Shown here piece by piece: positions 1-8,483 of a DNA stretch of 64,000 nucleotides. Location of the stretch: positions 124,001 through 188,000 of the forward strand of contig NZ_QXXA01000006.1 in NCBI RefSeq assembly GCF_009911265.1. Reading direction: 5' to 3'. The translations under genes and the position numbers were made by a program. The first letter of the stretch is position 1, and each line of letters starts with the position of its first letter. Under the pieces are notes generated by a model, which saw only the letters and a list, made by a program, of their open reading frames with translations, was not told where the DNA came from and did no database searches. This stretch comes from Senegalia massiliensis. Lineage in GTDB: Bacteria > Bacillota > Clostridia > Tissierellales > SIT17.

Positions 1-274
1 ATGCACTACTACCTATATTATCCTTTTTATCAGGTAAGCCAAATAACATTATATAATGAATACCTAATTTAGTTAATTCTTTTACTTCTTCAACTAATTT
101 GTCTATTGAAAAATGATAATTATTTGGTAGTGAAGGAATTTCTTTTTTTATATTTTCTCCTTCCACTACAAATAATGGATATACTAAATCTTCTATGTTT
201 AACTTAGTTTCTCTTACTAAATTTCTTATTATTCCATTTGTCCTTAAACGTCTTGGTCTGTTTTTTAATTCCAC
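1..274 (-). CDS. hemB: Porphobilinogen synthase (ALA dehydratase), N-terminal part, cut by window edge
   Basis: About 91 N-terminal residues are visible, starting VELKNRPRRLR with RNLVRETKLN and DLVYPLFVVEG following, the typical start of HemB, which condenses two 5-aminolevulinate molecules to porphobilinogen. The frame stays open to the left edge, so the catalytic lysines lie outside the window. The start is a GTG at 274-272, preceded by AGGAAG that overlaps the stop codon of the upstream cobA/hemD gene, which indicates translational coupling. It is the last visible gene of the cbiX-hemA-sirC-hemC-cobA/hemD operon. The family is secure; only the GTG start is inferred. Confidence 0.9.
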   Translation of the reverse strand, partial: MELKNRPRRLRTNGIIRNLVRETKLNIEDLVYPLFVVEGENIKKEIPSLPNNYHFSIDKLVEEVKELTKLGIHYIMLFGLPDKKDNIGSSA

Positions 275-285
275 TTTTTCACTTC

Positions 286-1776
286 CTAATTGTTTAATAT
301 AGAGCTTATTATTCCATCTATTGTATATTCCTTTGCTTGACTAAATACTTTAAATCCAAATTCCTCTATTGCAGATGACGTAACAGGTCCTATTGATATT
401 AGTTTTGCGTTACTTAATAACTTCTTATTTTCTTTACCTATAATTTCAAAGAAATTTTCAACAGTAGATGAAGATGTAAATGTAATATAATCTACATCTT
501 TAAAATTATCTATAAACTCATCACTTTTACTATCATCTATAACTGTGGTATATGTATGTATTTCACATACATTTGATATTTGGTTTAATTTTTCTACTAT
601 AAACTTTCTTCCTTTAGCTGACCTAGGCAAAAGTATATTGTCATCTTTTTTCACTTTATCTTTTAATAAACCATACAATTCTTCTTGTTTGTAAGTTTTA
701 GGCATTATATCTGCTATTATTCCAAATTGTTTTAATTTTTCTGTAGTAGATTTTCCTATTGATACTATTTTAGAGTTTTTAAGCCACCTACTATCATAAC
801 CCATTTTATATAATTCTTTAAAAAATATTTCTACTCCATTTTCACTTGTTAGTATTATATAATTATATTTATCTATATTTTTTATTTCATTTATTAACTT
901 TGTATTTTCTAATTTTTCTATTTTTATTGTTGGAAACTCTATTGGATTTGCTCCTAATTCTCGTAATTTTTTTATCATAGAACTATTTTGAGCTCGTGAA
1001 CGTGTTACAACTATATTTTTACCATGTAGTGGTTTTTTCTCAAAGAAGCTTAATTTTTCTCTATAGTCTACCACATCACCTATTACTATAAGACTTGGTG
1101 AAGACATATTTTTCTCCACTGCATAATCATATATCTTATTTAATCTTTCAGTAATTACTTTTTGATTATTTCTAGTAGCCCAATTTATTATTGCAACAGG
1201 AGTATCAGGGTTTTTACCATATTCCATTAATCCCTTAGTTATTTTTTCTAAATTTTTCATTCCCATTAAAAAAACTAAAGTTCCATTTAATTTAACTATA
1301 GATTCAAAGTCAAATTCTTTTTCATCATCACTTAAATGACCTGTGAAAACATGAAATGAGGTTGCAACGTTTCTTTGAGTAATAGGAATTCCAGCATAAC
1401 AAAGCCCACCAATAGCTGAAGTAATTCCTGGTACTACTTCAAATTCTATATTATTTTTATATAATTCCTCTCCTTCTTCTCCACCTCTACCAAAGACGTA
1501 AGGATCTCCACCTTTTAACCTTACTACTGTTTTACCTTCTTTGGCTTTTTCAACCAATAACTTATTTATTTCACCTTGCTTAAGTGTATGATGATTTGGT
1601 TTTTTGCCTACATATATCATTTCACATTCTGTTTTAGATTCTTTTAAAAGGCTATCATTTACTAATCTATCATATACTATTACATCAGCTTCCTTTAATT
1701 TTTCCATTCCTTTTACTGTAATAAGACCTATATCCCCAGGTCCTGCTCCTATAAGATAAACTTTACCTTTATTCAT
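286..1776 (-). CDS. cobA-hemD: Uroporphyrinogen-III C-methyltransferase / uroporphyrinogen-III synthase fusion
   Basis: This is a two-domain protein of about 496 residues. Residues 1-245 are a SAM-dependent uroporphyrinogen-III methyltransferase: YLIGAGPGD near the N-terminus, VRLKGGDPYVFGRGGEE, and VVPGITSA. Residues about 250-496 are a HemD-type uroporphyrinogen-III synthase beginning at KNIVVTRSRAQ. The protein would close hydroxymethylbilane to uro'gen III and then methylate it twice to precorrin-2. Such fusions are common in clostridia. An in-frame TTG lies six bases further out at 1782, but the ATG at 1776 has AGAGGAG seven bases upstream and is preferred; it overlaps the hemC 3' end by eight bases. 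Confidence 0.95.
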   Translation of the reverse strand: MNKGKVYLIGAGPGDIGLITVKGMEKLKEADVIVYDRLVNDSLLKESKTECEMIYVGKKPNHHTLKQGEINKLLVEKAKEGKTVVRLKGGDPYVFGRGGEEGEELYKNNIEFEVVPGITSAIGGLCYAGIPITQRNVATSFHVFTGHLSDDEKEFDFESIVKLNGTLVFLMGMKNLEKITKGLMEYGKNPDTPVAIINWATRNNQKVITERLNKIYDYAVEKNMSSPSLIVIGDVVDYREKLSFFEKKPLHGKNIVVTRSRAQNSSMIKKLRELGANPIEFPTIKIEKLENTKLINEIKNIDKYNYIILTSENGVEIFFKELYKMGYDSRWLKNSKIVSIGKSTTEKLKQFGIIADIMPKTYKQEELYGLLKDKVKKDDNILLPRSAKGRKFIVEKLNQISNVCEIHTYTTVIDDSKSDEFIDNFKDVDYITFTSSSTVENFFEIIGKENKKLLSNAKLISIGPVTSSAIEEFGFKVFSQAKEYTIDGIISSILNN

Positions 1777-2668
1777 CTCCAAACTCCTCTAATACAGTTT
1801 TTGCAAGTTCTAATCCTAGTTCTTCTGCTTCACTAATTTTTGAACTCTTTGTTTTTCTAACTAATTTTTTACCATCTTCATCTCCAAATAATGTGTCAAG
1901 AATTATTTCATCACCATTTATAGTTGCATATGCTCCTATTGGTATATGACAGCCTCCATTAACACCTTTTAAAAATGCTCTTTCAGCTTTTACTTGAATA
2001 CAAGCTTGTTTTGAAGATATAGAATCTATCATATCTTCTAACTGTTTATCATCTTCCCTTATTTCTAGTGCAAGTGCACCTTGACTAGGTGATGGTAATA
2101 TTATTTCATTAGGTAAATACATAGAAATTTTTTCTTCTAATCCTAATCGCTTAATACCTGCTGCAGCTAAAACTACTCCATCTAAATTTTGAGTTTTTAT
2201 CTTTTCTATTCTAGTTTCAATATTACCTCTAATAGGTACTATTTCTAAATCATCTCTATAATTTAATAATTGATACTTTCTCCTTTTGCTTCCAGTACCA
2301 ATTTTAGCTCCTCTTGGAAGACTATCTAAGTCACTATATCCTTCTTTTAATATAAGAACATCTCTTGCATCTTCTCTCTTAGGTATAGATGCAAATTTAA
2401 GTCCAGTTGGTAAACTAGAAGGCATATCTTTCATGCTATGAATTGCTATATCTATTTCACCCTTTAATAAAGCATTTTCAATTTCTTTTACAAATAATCC
2501 CTTGTCACCTATTTTATCTAATGGAATATCTTTTATTTTATCACCTTTTGTGCGTATTATTTTTATCTCAAAATCTATATTGGGATTTTTCTCCTTTAAT
2601 TTATCTACTACCCATCTCGTTTGAGTTAGAGCTAATTTACTTCCTCTAGAGCCTACTTTTATTTTCAT
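1769..2668 (-). CDS. hemC: Hydroxymethylbilane synthase (porphobilinogen deaminase)
   Basis: At 299 residues this has normal length for HemC, which polymerises four porphobilinogens into hydroxymethylbilane. It starts MKIKVGSRGSKLAL and contains the arginine-rich cofactor/substrate region (GTGSKRR near 124-130, RGNIETR near 147-153). The dipyrromethane-carrying cysteine is Cys240 in NGGCHIPIGAY. The 5' end overlaps sirC by 23 bases and the 3' end overlaps the cobA/hemD start by eight bases, so the genes are tightly coupled. Expression should follow the cobalamin riboswitch upstream of cbiX. Confidence 0.97.
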   Translation of the reverse strand: MKIKVGSRGSKLALTQTRWVVDKLKEKNPNIDFEIKIIRTKGDKIKDIPLDKIGDKGLFVKEIENALLKGEIDIAIHSMKDMPSSLPTGLKFASIPKREDARDVLILKEGYSDLDSLPRGAKIGTGSKRRKYQLLNYRDDLEIVPIRGNIETRIEKIKTQNLDGVVLAAAGIKRLGLEEKISMYLPNEIILPSPSQGALALEIREDDKQLEDMIDSISSKQACIQVKAERAFLKGVNGGCHIPIGAYATINGDEIILDTLFGDEDGKKLVRKTKSSKISEAEELGLELAKTVLEEFGDE

Positions 2669-3266
2669 ATAATTTTTTTCTCCCCTTTAAATCATCTAAG
2701 CTCAAATTTATTATTTCATTTAATATTTCCTTTTTTCTTTTTTCATCATTACATTTTTCTAATACTATTTTTCTTATATCACCTAATAATTTTAAGAACT
2801 CTATATACTTTTCATCATACTTTTCTTCTAATTCAAATATTATACTCTTTGAAAGTGATGGACTTTTTCCATTTGTTGAAACAGATATTGTAAGATCTCC
2901 TCTTTTAAAAGTAGAAGGTACAATGAAATCAGAATTTCTATCTGTTACATTATTACATAATATGTTTTCATCTTTACAATCAATACCTATTTTTCTATTT
3001 AACTTTTTATCATCAGTTGCTGCTATTACTATTGAAGAATTTAAAATATATTTTTTATTATACTTATCTTTTATTATATTAATTTTATCTTTATAATTAT
3101 AAAACTCAGATTCTATTTTAGGGCTTATAATACTTAGTTTTCCCCCATATTCCATTAAATTTTTAGCTTTTCTTAGAGCTACCTTTCCTGCTCCTATTAT
3201 TACTATATCTTTATCTTTTAAATTTAACATAATTGGATAAAATGAAGTTTCTTCTTTATAACTCAT
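2646..3266 (-). CDS. sirC: Precorrin-2 dehydrogenase (siroheme synthase N-domain type)
   Basis: The 206-residue protein has an N-terminal NAD-binding fold (DIVIIGAGKVALRKAKNL, about residues 19-36) and the SDFIVPSTFKRGDLTISVSTNGKSPS block typical of the CysG N-domain, Met8p and SirC family. The family oxidises precorrin-2 to sirohydrochlorin with NAD. No ferrochelatase extension is obvious; the small CbiX encoded at the head of the operon would insert cobalt. It lies between hemA and hemC and overlaps both (11 bases with the hemA end, 23 bases with hemC). Confidence 0.88.
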   Translation of the reverse strand: MSYKEETSFYPIMLNLKDKDIVIIGAGKVALRKAKNLMEYGGKLSIISPKIESEFYNYKDKINIIKDKYNKKYILNSSIVIAATDDKKLNRKIGIDCKDENILCNNVTDRNSDFIVPSTFKRGDLTISVSTNGKSPSLSKSIIFELEEKYDEKYIEFLKLLGDIRKIVLEKCNDEKRKKEILNEIINLSLDDLKGRKKLYENKSRL

Positions 3267-4494
3267 AAATATCTGACATCATTTCTATATAATTATCTAG
3301 TTTTTCTTTATCATTTATTTGCTTTAATTTAATTGCTGGATTTCTAATTATTCTTTTAAATGAAGAATGTATTATCTTTTCCATTATTTTTTTATCTCTT
3401 GAACTTAAATCTATTTTTCTAAATATATATTCTAAGGTGTTTTTCTCTATTTCCTCACATTTATCACTCATACTTTTAACTATAGGATCTACTTTTAAAG
3501 TATCTATCCAATTCTTAAAACTAATTATATCTTCATTTATTAAACTTTTAGCTTTTTTGGATAATTCTTTTCTTTTAACTTCATTTTTTTCTGAGATTTC
3601 CTTTAAATTATCTATATTATAAAGATTTACATTTTCTAGCTCTTCTACATCCTCTTCTACATCACGTGGTAGTGCAAGATCTAAAATATATAAATTCTTT
3701 TCTAATTTCTTCATATCTTTTTTCCTTATTATATGATGAGGGCAGGCTGTTGCTGTTATGAGTATATCTATATCTTTTATAATATTATATCTATCATCAT
3801 ATTCAATTGGAGTTACATTTTCATATAATTCTTTTATTTTATATAATTTATCATGACTTCTATTTGACATGAAAATCTCATCTAAATCTTCTTCTTCTAA
3901 GTATTTAAGAGCTAGATTTCCCATTTTTCCTAATCCTATAATAAGTGCTTTTTTGCCTTTTAAATCAATTTTTTCTCTTAAAAATTTAACTCCTATATAA
4001 CTTATGGAAAGAGGTATTTCTGAAATTTTAAGTTCTTTCTTTACTTTTTTAGCTGTAGTAACTGATTCTCTAAATAACTTGTTTAATCTTTTGCCACTTC
4101 CGCCTATTTCCATAGCTAGCCTATGTGCTTCTTTTACTTGTCCTAAAATTTGATCTTCACCAAGTACTATAGATTTTAAACCAGCTGCTACTTCATATAA
4201 ATGATAAATTGATTCTATCTCTTTTTTTACAAAAAAATATTTATCAATTTGCTTTATATCTGACTTTTTTCTATAAATATTTTTAACTACTTCTATATCC
4301 CTATCTACATTTCCATCTTCACTATATATATATATTTCACTTCTATTGCAGGTAGAAAGTATAATACATTCTTTTACTCCACTATCTAAAAGATATGTTG
4401 TAGTTTCTATTTTCATACTATCTGTAAAAGCTACCTTTTCTCTAATATCTGTTGTTGCTGTATTGTGATTTATTCCCACTACTGAAATATTCAT
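3256..4494 (-). CDS. hemA: Glutamyl-tRNA reductase
   Basis: HemA reduces glutamyl-tRNA to glutamate-1-semialdehyde, the first step of C5 tetrapyrrole synthesis. It begins MNISVVGINHNTA, has the nucleophilic cysteine in LSTCNRSEIY (about Cys49), the YHLYEVAAGLKSIVLGEDQILGQV block, and a Rossmann motif ALIIGLGKMG. From the preferred ATG it is 412 residues, normal for the family. The ATG at 4494 has AGGAG nine bases upstream; the longer in-frame TTG at 4503 abuts that same Shine-Dalgarno and is unlikely. The partner enzyme HemL is not in the window. Confidence 0.95.
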   Translation of the reverse strand: MNISVVGINHNTATTDIREKVAFTDSMKIETTTYLLDSGVKECIILSTCNRSEIYIYSEDGNVDRDIEVVKNIYRKKSDIKQIDKYFFVKKEIESIYHLYEVAAGLKSIVLGEDQILGQVKEAHRLAMEIGGSGKRLNKLFRESVTTAKKVKKELKISEIPLSISYIGVKFLREKIDLKGKKALIIGLGKMGNLALKYLEEEDLDEIFMSNRSHDKLYKIKELYENVTPIEYDDRYNIIKDIDILITATACPHHIIRKKDMKKLEKNLYILDLALPRDVEEDVEELENVNLYNIDNLKEISEKNEVKRKELSKKAKSLINEDIISFKNWIDTLKVDPIVKSMSDKCEEIEKNTLEYIFRKIDLSSRDKKIMEKIIHSSFKRIIRNPAIKLKQINDKEKLDNYIEMMSDIYEL

Positions 4495-4518
4495 AGATAT
4501 CAACTCCTGATCCTATTT

Positions 4519-4884
4519 CTAATTAACACTTTCTGCACGCTCAAGTAATATATCACCTAAAACTGGCTCAACTCCTAATGGTTTAGATATTTTAAAATTA
4601 ACTTCTTCATATTTATTATCTAACTCTTTTATTATATGAGGTATATCTTCTTTTATATGAATTCCTTCATATAAAAAGTAAGGTACTACTGTTATATCTT
4701 TTATATCTTCATTAACCATTTCTTCTACTACTTCTGGTATAAAAGGTCTACTTATCTCCATATAAGCGCCTTTTATAATATACTTATCTGTTTTCTCTTT
4801 TACGATATCTATCATATCAGAAAATCCTTTTTTTGCTTCATTTGATCTACTTCCATGTCCTATAATTAACAATCCCTTTTTCAT
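4519..4884 (-). CDS. cbiX: Small sirohydrochlorin cobaltochelatase (CbiX short form)
   Basis: At 121 residues this matches the short CbiX form, half the length of the usual two-domain CbiX or SirB. It starts MKKGLLIIGHGSRSNEAKKGF and has VVPYFLYEGIHIKEDIP, carrying the two histidines expected to bind the metal. Short CbiX proteins work as homodimers and insert Co2+ into sirohydrochlorin. It is the first gene after cobalamin riboswitch 1, consistent with a cobalt rather than iron chelatase. A sirohydrochlorin ferrochelatase for siroheme cannot be strictly excluded. Confidence 0.88.
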   Translation of the reverse strand: MKKGLLIIGHGSRSNEAKKGFSDMIDIVKEKTDKYIIKGAYMEISRPFIPEVVEEMVNEDIKDITVVPYFLYEGIHIKEDIPHIIKELDNKYEEVNFKISKPLGVEPVLGDILLERAESVN

Positions 4885-4963
4885 TATATCACCTTTTCTT
4901 TCATTTTTATTTTTAAATAGATAGGTTTATATTATTATATTTATCATACATAATTATTAATAA

Positions 4964-4993
4964 TAAAAAAATCCTACCGTAGAGGCAGGATTA
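4964..4993 (-). terminator. Riboswitch 1 expression-platform terminator
   Basis: Read on the minus strand, TCCTGCC and GGTAGGA pair around CTCTAC, followed by seven T. It lies between the cobalamin aptamer and cbiX and should form when adenosylcobalamin is bound, stopping transcription. Confidence 0.85.
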
Positions 4994-5009
4994 AATATAC
5001 TAATATATT

Positions 5010-5196
5010 CATACTAGTAAATCCTTCCCTCCGAAGGTTACTTCGTAAAATCAGGCAGGTCTCCTGGCTTACCATCATCCTACTTTCTCTCCTTCCCATT
5101 CTAATGAATAGTGGATTTGAGATTTCGTTATGGTTACAGTAGCGGGGGCTGCAGAGGTCTCTCACTTCTTTCCCTATTAATCATAAATATGAACCT
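5010..5196 (-). promoter_or_regulatory. Cobalamin riboswitch 1 (upstream of cbiX-hemA operon)
   Basis: The minus strand carries the cobalamin aptamer hallmarks: the B12-box region AAGCCAGGAGACCTGCCTGA (5070-5051), CAGCCCCCGCTACTGTAACC in the core, and a 5' GGTTCAT...GGGAAAGAAGTGAGA segment. The 3' P-stem ends near CTTCGGAGGGAAGG. A terminator hairpin follows before cbiX. The aptamer core is almost identical to those at 16440-16617 and 25362-25540. Part of it is open in one reading frame, but that frame is not a gene. Confidence 0.95.
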
Positions 5197-5227
5197 AATT
5201 TTAATATTCAGTTTTTCTTGTAAGTTT

Positions 5228-5256
5228 ATAATATCATTTGTTGGAGGGGTTGTAAA
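5228..5256 (-). promoter_or_regulatory. Sigma-A promoter for riboswitch 1 transcript
   Basis: On the minus strand TTTACA (5256-5251), 17-base spacer, TATTAT (5233-5228), about 30 bases before the aptamer. The same arrangement stands before the other two cobalamin riboswitches. Confidence 0.7.
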
Positions 5257-5341
5257 TAGAATGTATATCAAAAATTAATCGAAAAGTATTTTTATTGATT
5301 AATTCGTAATTGAATAATAAAATTAATATTTATAATTTTAT

Positions 5342-5709
5342 TTATCTTACACTAAAAACACATAATAAATAAGTAGAATATGCAGGTACTCCATAGGGAA
5401 TACTTGTAGAAACATCTGCAGATTAAGATTGTGTTCTTCTTGTTGTATAAGTTACACTATGAATTGTAAAACTTGAATTTTTATTGGTATTATTTTTTAC
5501 TATATTGGTGGCTTATAAATCTTCAATCCTCCTCTCTCTATGTATTAATTAAAATAAGATAATAAATTATTTTAATTCAACATTAGTAATTGCATAGTTT
5601 CTGATATGTCTTCATCTTGTGCATAATTTACTTGTGGTATCGATCAAATTAATGCTACAATTATAATTAAGGATATTGTTAATTTTCTGAATATTTTACA
5701 CTTAAACAA
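5342..5709 (-). pseudogene. Remnant of a small secreted protein gene
   Basis: The minus strand encodes a signal-peptide-like start (LFKCKIFRKLTISLIIIVALI), interrupted by an in-frame TGA, then SIPQVNYAQDEDI. Further on, after frame changes, come NNTNKNSSFTIHSVTYTT, a stop, and SADVSTSIPYGVPAYSTYLL before the final stop near 5342. The pieces read like one short exported protein broken by at least two stops and a frameshift. The family is not recognised. The region otherwise holds only the cobalamin promoter. Confidence 0.4.
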
Positions 5710-5731
5710 TCCTTTTACTATGGTAATTTAA

Positions 5732-5962
5732 GTGATTAATTACTTTATTAATTTAATTATACATTATAAAGGAAAATATTTCTATCTGAAAGGGTCTGAC
5801 ATTTTAAAAATCGTTTCTGAATATTTTCTTGGTGAAAATGAAGAAACCTATAAAAATTCTCTTAATAAAGCTATACATATATTAGAAATAAAAGGATATG
5901 ATGAGTTGGCTAAGAATTATAAAGAAATTACAAAAAATAGATATAATATACAATTAAATTAG
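5732..5962 (+). CDS. Small hypothetical protein
   Basis: A 76-residue open frame on the opposite strand to its neighbours. The product is charged and probably helical (ENEETYKNSLNKAIHILEIKGYDELAKNYKE), with a hydrophobic N-terminus (INYFINLIIHY). The start would be GTG, with no convincing Shine-Dalgarno in front, and the stop codon abuts a perfect bidirectional terminator. No family is recognised. It could be a real orphan gene or a leftover frame in a decaying intergenic region. Confidence 0.35.
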   Translation: MINYFINLIIHYKGKYFYLKGSDILKIVSEYFLGENEETYKNSLNKAIHILEIKGYDELAKNYKEITKNRYNIQLN

Positions 5963-5986
5963 AAAAAACCCTTGCAAGGGTTTTTT
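5963..5986. terminator. Bidirectional terminator after cbiJ
   Basis: A perfect 24-bp palindrome: six A, CCCTTG, CAAGGG, six T. It has T-runs in both directions and ends the long cbiA-to-cbiJ operon on the minus strand and the small plus-strand frame. Confidence 0.9.
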
Positions 5987-5990
5987 CATT

Positions 5991-6731
5991 TCATTCTATA
6001 TCCTCAATCAATTCCCTAATACTATTATACTTATTAGGATAATCTATCTGTGGCCTATCTATTAAAAGTACCTTTATATTCATATCAAGTGCTGCCTTTA
6101 TTTTTTCATTTGTACCGCCTATATCTCCGCTATCTTTTGTAACTATATACTTTATATTATAAAACTCATACACAGCTTTATTAAAATCAGTACTAAATGG
6201 ACCTTGAAGTGCTAATATCCTCTTAGGTAAAAATCCTAAATCAGTACATTTTTTTACTACATTTGCTGTAGGAAGTACTCTTATATATAAATTATCTTTA
6301 AAATTCACATTTTTAAATTTATCTAGATTATTACTTCCTGTTGTTAAGATTATATTTTCTTTTTTATTTTCTAAGTACTTTATTACTTGTTCATATGATG
6401 AAAATCTATCTATATTTTCATAAGTTATTTCTTTTCTTTCAAATCTAAAATATTTAATATCTGATTCTTCTGATGCTTCTATGGCATTTTTAGAAACTTC
6501 TGCTGCATATGGATGTGTCGCATCTACTATAATTTTTATATTATACTTCTTAGTTAAATCTACCATATCTTCTTTATCCAATCTTTTTGATATGACTTTT
6601 AAATTAGGATGAGTCTTAAAAAGTCTTGCTCCATAATTTGTAGCTGTTGTTGCAATTACAGAATGATTTTTATCTAGTAGTTTTTCTACAATAAGCCTTC
6701 CATCCTCTGTACCAGATAAAACTAATATCAT
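5991..6731 (-). CDS. cbiJ: Cobalt-precorrin-6A reductase
   Basis: The 246-residue protein begins MILVLSGTEDGRLIVEKLL and has the IIVDATHPYAAEVSKNA block and a C-terminal VTKDSGDIGGTNEKI motif, both diagnostic for CbiJ/CobK. The family reduces a double bond in (cobalt-)precorrin-6A. It is the last gene of the cbiA operon, overlaps cbiH by an ATGA junction, and is followed directly by a strong terminator. Confidence 0.95.
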   Translation of the reverse strand: MILVLSGTEDGRLIVEKLLDKNHSVIATTATNYGARLFKTHPNLKVISKRLDKEDMVDLTKKYNIKIIVDATHPYAAEVSKNAIEASEESDIKYFRFERKEITYENIDRFSSYEQVIKYLENKKENIILTTGSNNLDKFKNVNFKDNLYIRVLPTANVVKKCTDLGFLPKRILALQGPFSTDFNKAVYEFYNIKYIVTKDSGDIGGTNEKIKAALDMNIKVLLIDRPQIDYPNKYNSIRELIEDIE

Positions 6732-7465
6732 ATTTTATAACCTCTAGGTGTTACCATTTTTCCACCATCTATATATGAGTTTGAATTTCCTATTATAACT
6801 GTTGTAAACATATCTATATCAAAATTTAACATATTTTCTAAATCAGTAAGTATTGTTTCTTCACCTTCTCTTTTAGCATTTCTAACTATGGCTACAGGTG
6901 TAGATTTATCTTTATGTTTTAAAAATATATCTCTTGCTATTACAATTTGCTCTGTTCTTTTTTTACTTTTTGGATTATATATTGCTACTGAAAAATCTCC
7001 TTCTGCTGCAAGACGTAACCTTTTTTCTATAAGTGACCAGTCTGTAAGTAAATCACTTAAACTAATTGTAACAAAGTCATGCATAAGAGGAGCACCTACA
7101 CAAGCTGCTGATGCATTGGATGCTGAAACCCCTGGTACTATCTCTACTTCTACATCACTTTTATGCTTTAATACTATTTCAAGCATTATACCAGCCATAC
7201 CATAAACCCCTGCATCCCCACTACTTACAAGTGCTACAGTTTTTCCATCTTCAGCATATTCTAATGTCTTTTCACATCTCTCTACTTCTTTTTTCATTTG
7301 AGATGATACTATTTTCTTGTCATCAATTAAATCATTTACAAGTTCTATATATTTTTTATACCCTATTATAATATCAGATTCTTTTATAGCTTCTACTGCT
7401 CTAAAAGTCATATGTTTCTTATCTCCAGGTCCTATTCCTACTACATATATTTTTCCATTACTCAT
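6728..7465 (-). CDS. cbiH: Cobalt-precorrin-3 C17-methyltransferase
   Basis: At 245 residues this is a tetrapyrrole methylase with KIYVVGIGPGDKKHMTFRA at the N-terminus, VALVSSGDAGVYGMAG, and EIVPGVSASNASAACVGAPLMHDF, the last being typical of CbiH/CobJ ring-contraction enzymes. It methylates C17 and drives ring contraction. It overlaps cbiG by eight bases and cbiJ by four. Confidence 0.94.
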   Translation of the reverse strand: MSNGKIYVVGIGPGDKKHMTFRAVEAIKESDIIIGYKKYIELVNDLIDDKKIVSSQMKKEVERCEKTLEYAEDGKTVALVSSGDAGVYGMAGIMLEIVLKHKSDVEVEIVPGVSASNASAACVGAPLMHDFVTISLSDLLTDWSLIEKRLRLAAEGDFSVAIYNPKSKKRTEQIVIARDIFLKHKDKSTPVAIVRNAKREGEETILTDLENMLNFDIDMFTTVIIGNSNSYIDGGKMVTPRGYKI

Positions 7466-8483
7466 TGTTTTCCTCCCAAATAGATATTGTTATACCATCC
7501 ATTTTTGTTTTTTTCATTATACATGTTCCATTATTACTTGAGATGTATCCTACAGGCTCTGAAACAGAGGATACTCCTATCGACTTTTTCACAAAATTAG
7601 AGCCTTCAAATAGATGTTCAACTTTTTTAATTTCTTCTCTACTAATTATATTAAGTGATACATTTAATTCCTTTGATGATTCTATAAGTCCAATTTCATC
7701 TTTTTTAACATCTACTGTTGCTATTTCTTTTAGACTTTCCATATATAAATTATTATTATCCATAGATTTATATATAGCATATAACATTCTATTTTTCTCT
7801 ATTCCTCTTCTACATCCTATACCTAATACTATATTTCTTGGTATCAATACTGATGTGGGCATAGTGTATTTTTTAATGCTATTTGTTATATCTATTAAAC
7901 TTTGTATATCTTTAAATCTTTCATCTTCTGGTGTGATGAGATTTTTAATTAAATTTTTATCTATAGAAATATCTGATTTAATTCCTACGTTTTTACCATT
8001 TACTATATCTGCTGTGACTATTTTTGCATCTTCCATACTTTCTATAGAAAGATTCAACTCTTTTGCTATCATATCTACAGATAATACACCATTTACATCA
8101 GATGCTGTAGTTATAACAGGTGTTGCTCCTATTAATTCAGATAGATGTATTGCGTAACTATTTGCCCCTCCAATATGCCCTGAAAGTAAGCTTATAATAT
8201 GTTTTCCACCTTCATCCATTACAAGTATAGCAGGATCAATAGTTTTGTCCTTTATATGTGCTGCTATAGACCTTACTACAATTCCTGTAGCCATAATAAA
8301 AAGTATGGTGTCGTAATTTTTAAAGAAATCCTCTATATTCTCTGATAGTTTTCCTTTTATTGATTTGAATTTCCCATAATTATGCTTATCTAAGGTATAA
8401 ATAGGCGTATCTTTTAAATATCTTTTTACTTCTAAAGCTTTCTTAAGTCCGCCTTTTGTAAGTGTAATTATAGCTAATTTCAC
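7458..8483 (-). CDS. cbiG: Cobalt-precorrin-5A hydrolase
   Basis: At 341 residues it matches CbiG, which opens the delta-lactone of cobalt-precorrin-5A and releases acetaldehyde in the anaerobic pathway. Visible blocks are LFIMATGIVVRSIAAHIKDKTIDPA, VISLLSGHIGGAN-like sequence, and in the C-domain VLGIGCRRGIEKN and SVSEPVGYISS. CbiG is a marker of the anaerobic route. It overlaps cbiF by four bases and cbiH by eight. Confidence 0.95.
   Translation of the reverse strand: MKLAIITLTKGGLKKALEVKRYLKDTPIYTLDKHNYGKFKSIKGKLSENIEDFFKNYDTILFIMATGIVVRSIAAHIKDKTIDPAILVMDEGGKHIISLLSGHIGGANSYAIHLSELIGATPVITTASDVNGVLSVDMIAKELNLSIESMEDAKIVTADIVNGKNVGIKSDISIDKNLIKNLITPEDERFKDIQSLIDITNSIKKYTMPTSVLIPRNIVLGIGCRRGIEKNRMLYAIYKSMDNNNLYMESLKEIATVDVKKDEIGLIESSKELNVSLNIISREEIKKVEHLFEGSNFVKKSIGVSSVSEPVGYISSNNGTCIMKKTKMDGITISIWEENNE

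Noticed and set aside
4974-5165. 63-codon open frame on the minus strand
   Set aside because: It lies wholly within the cobalamin aptamer and terminator; the sequence is explained by conserved RNA structure.
7465-8157. 230-codon plus-strand open frame
   Set aside because: It is antisense to cbiG, has no ribosome binding site and a composition typical of the complement of an AT-rich gene.
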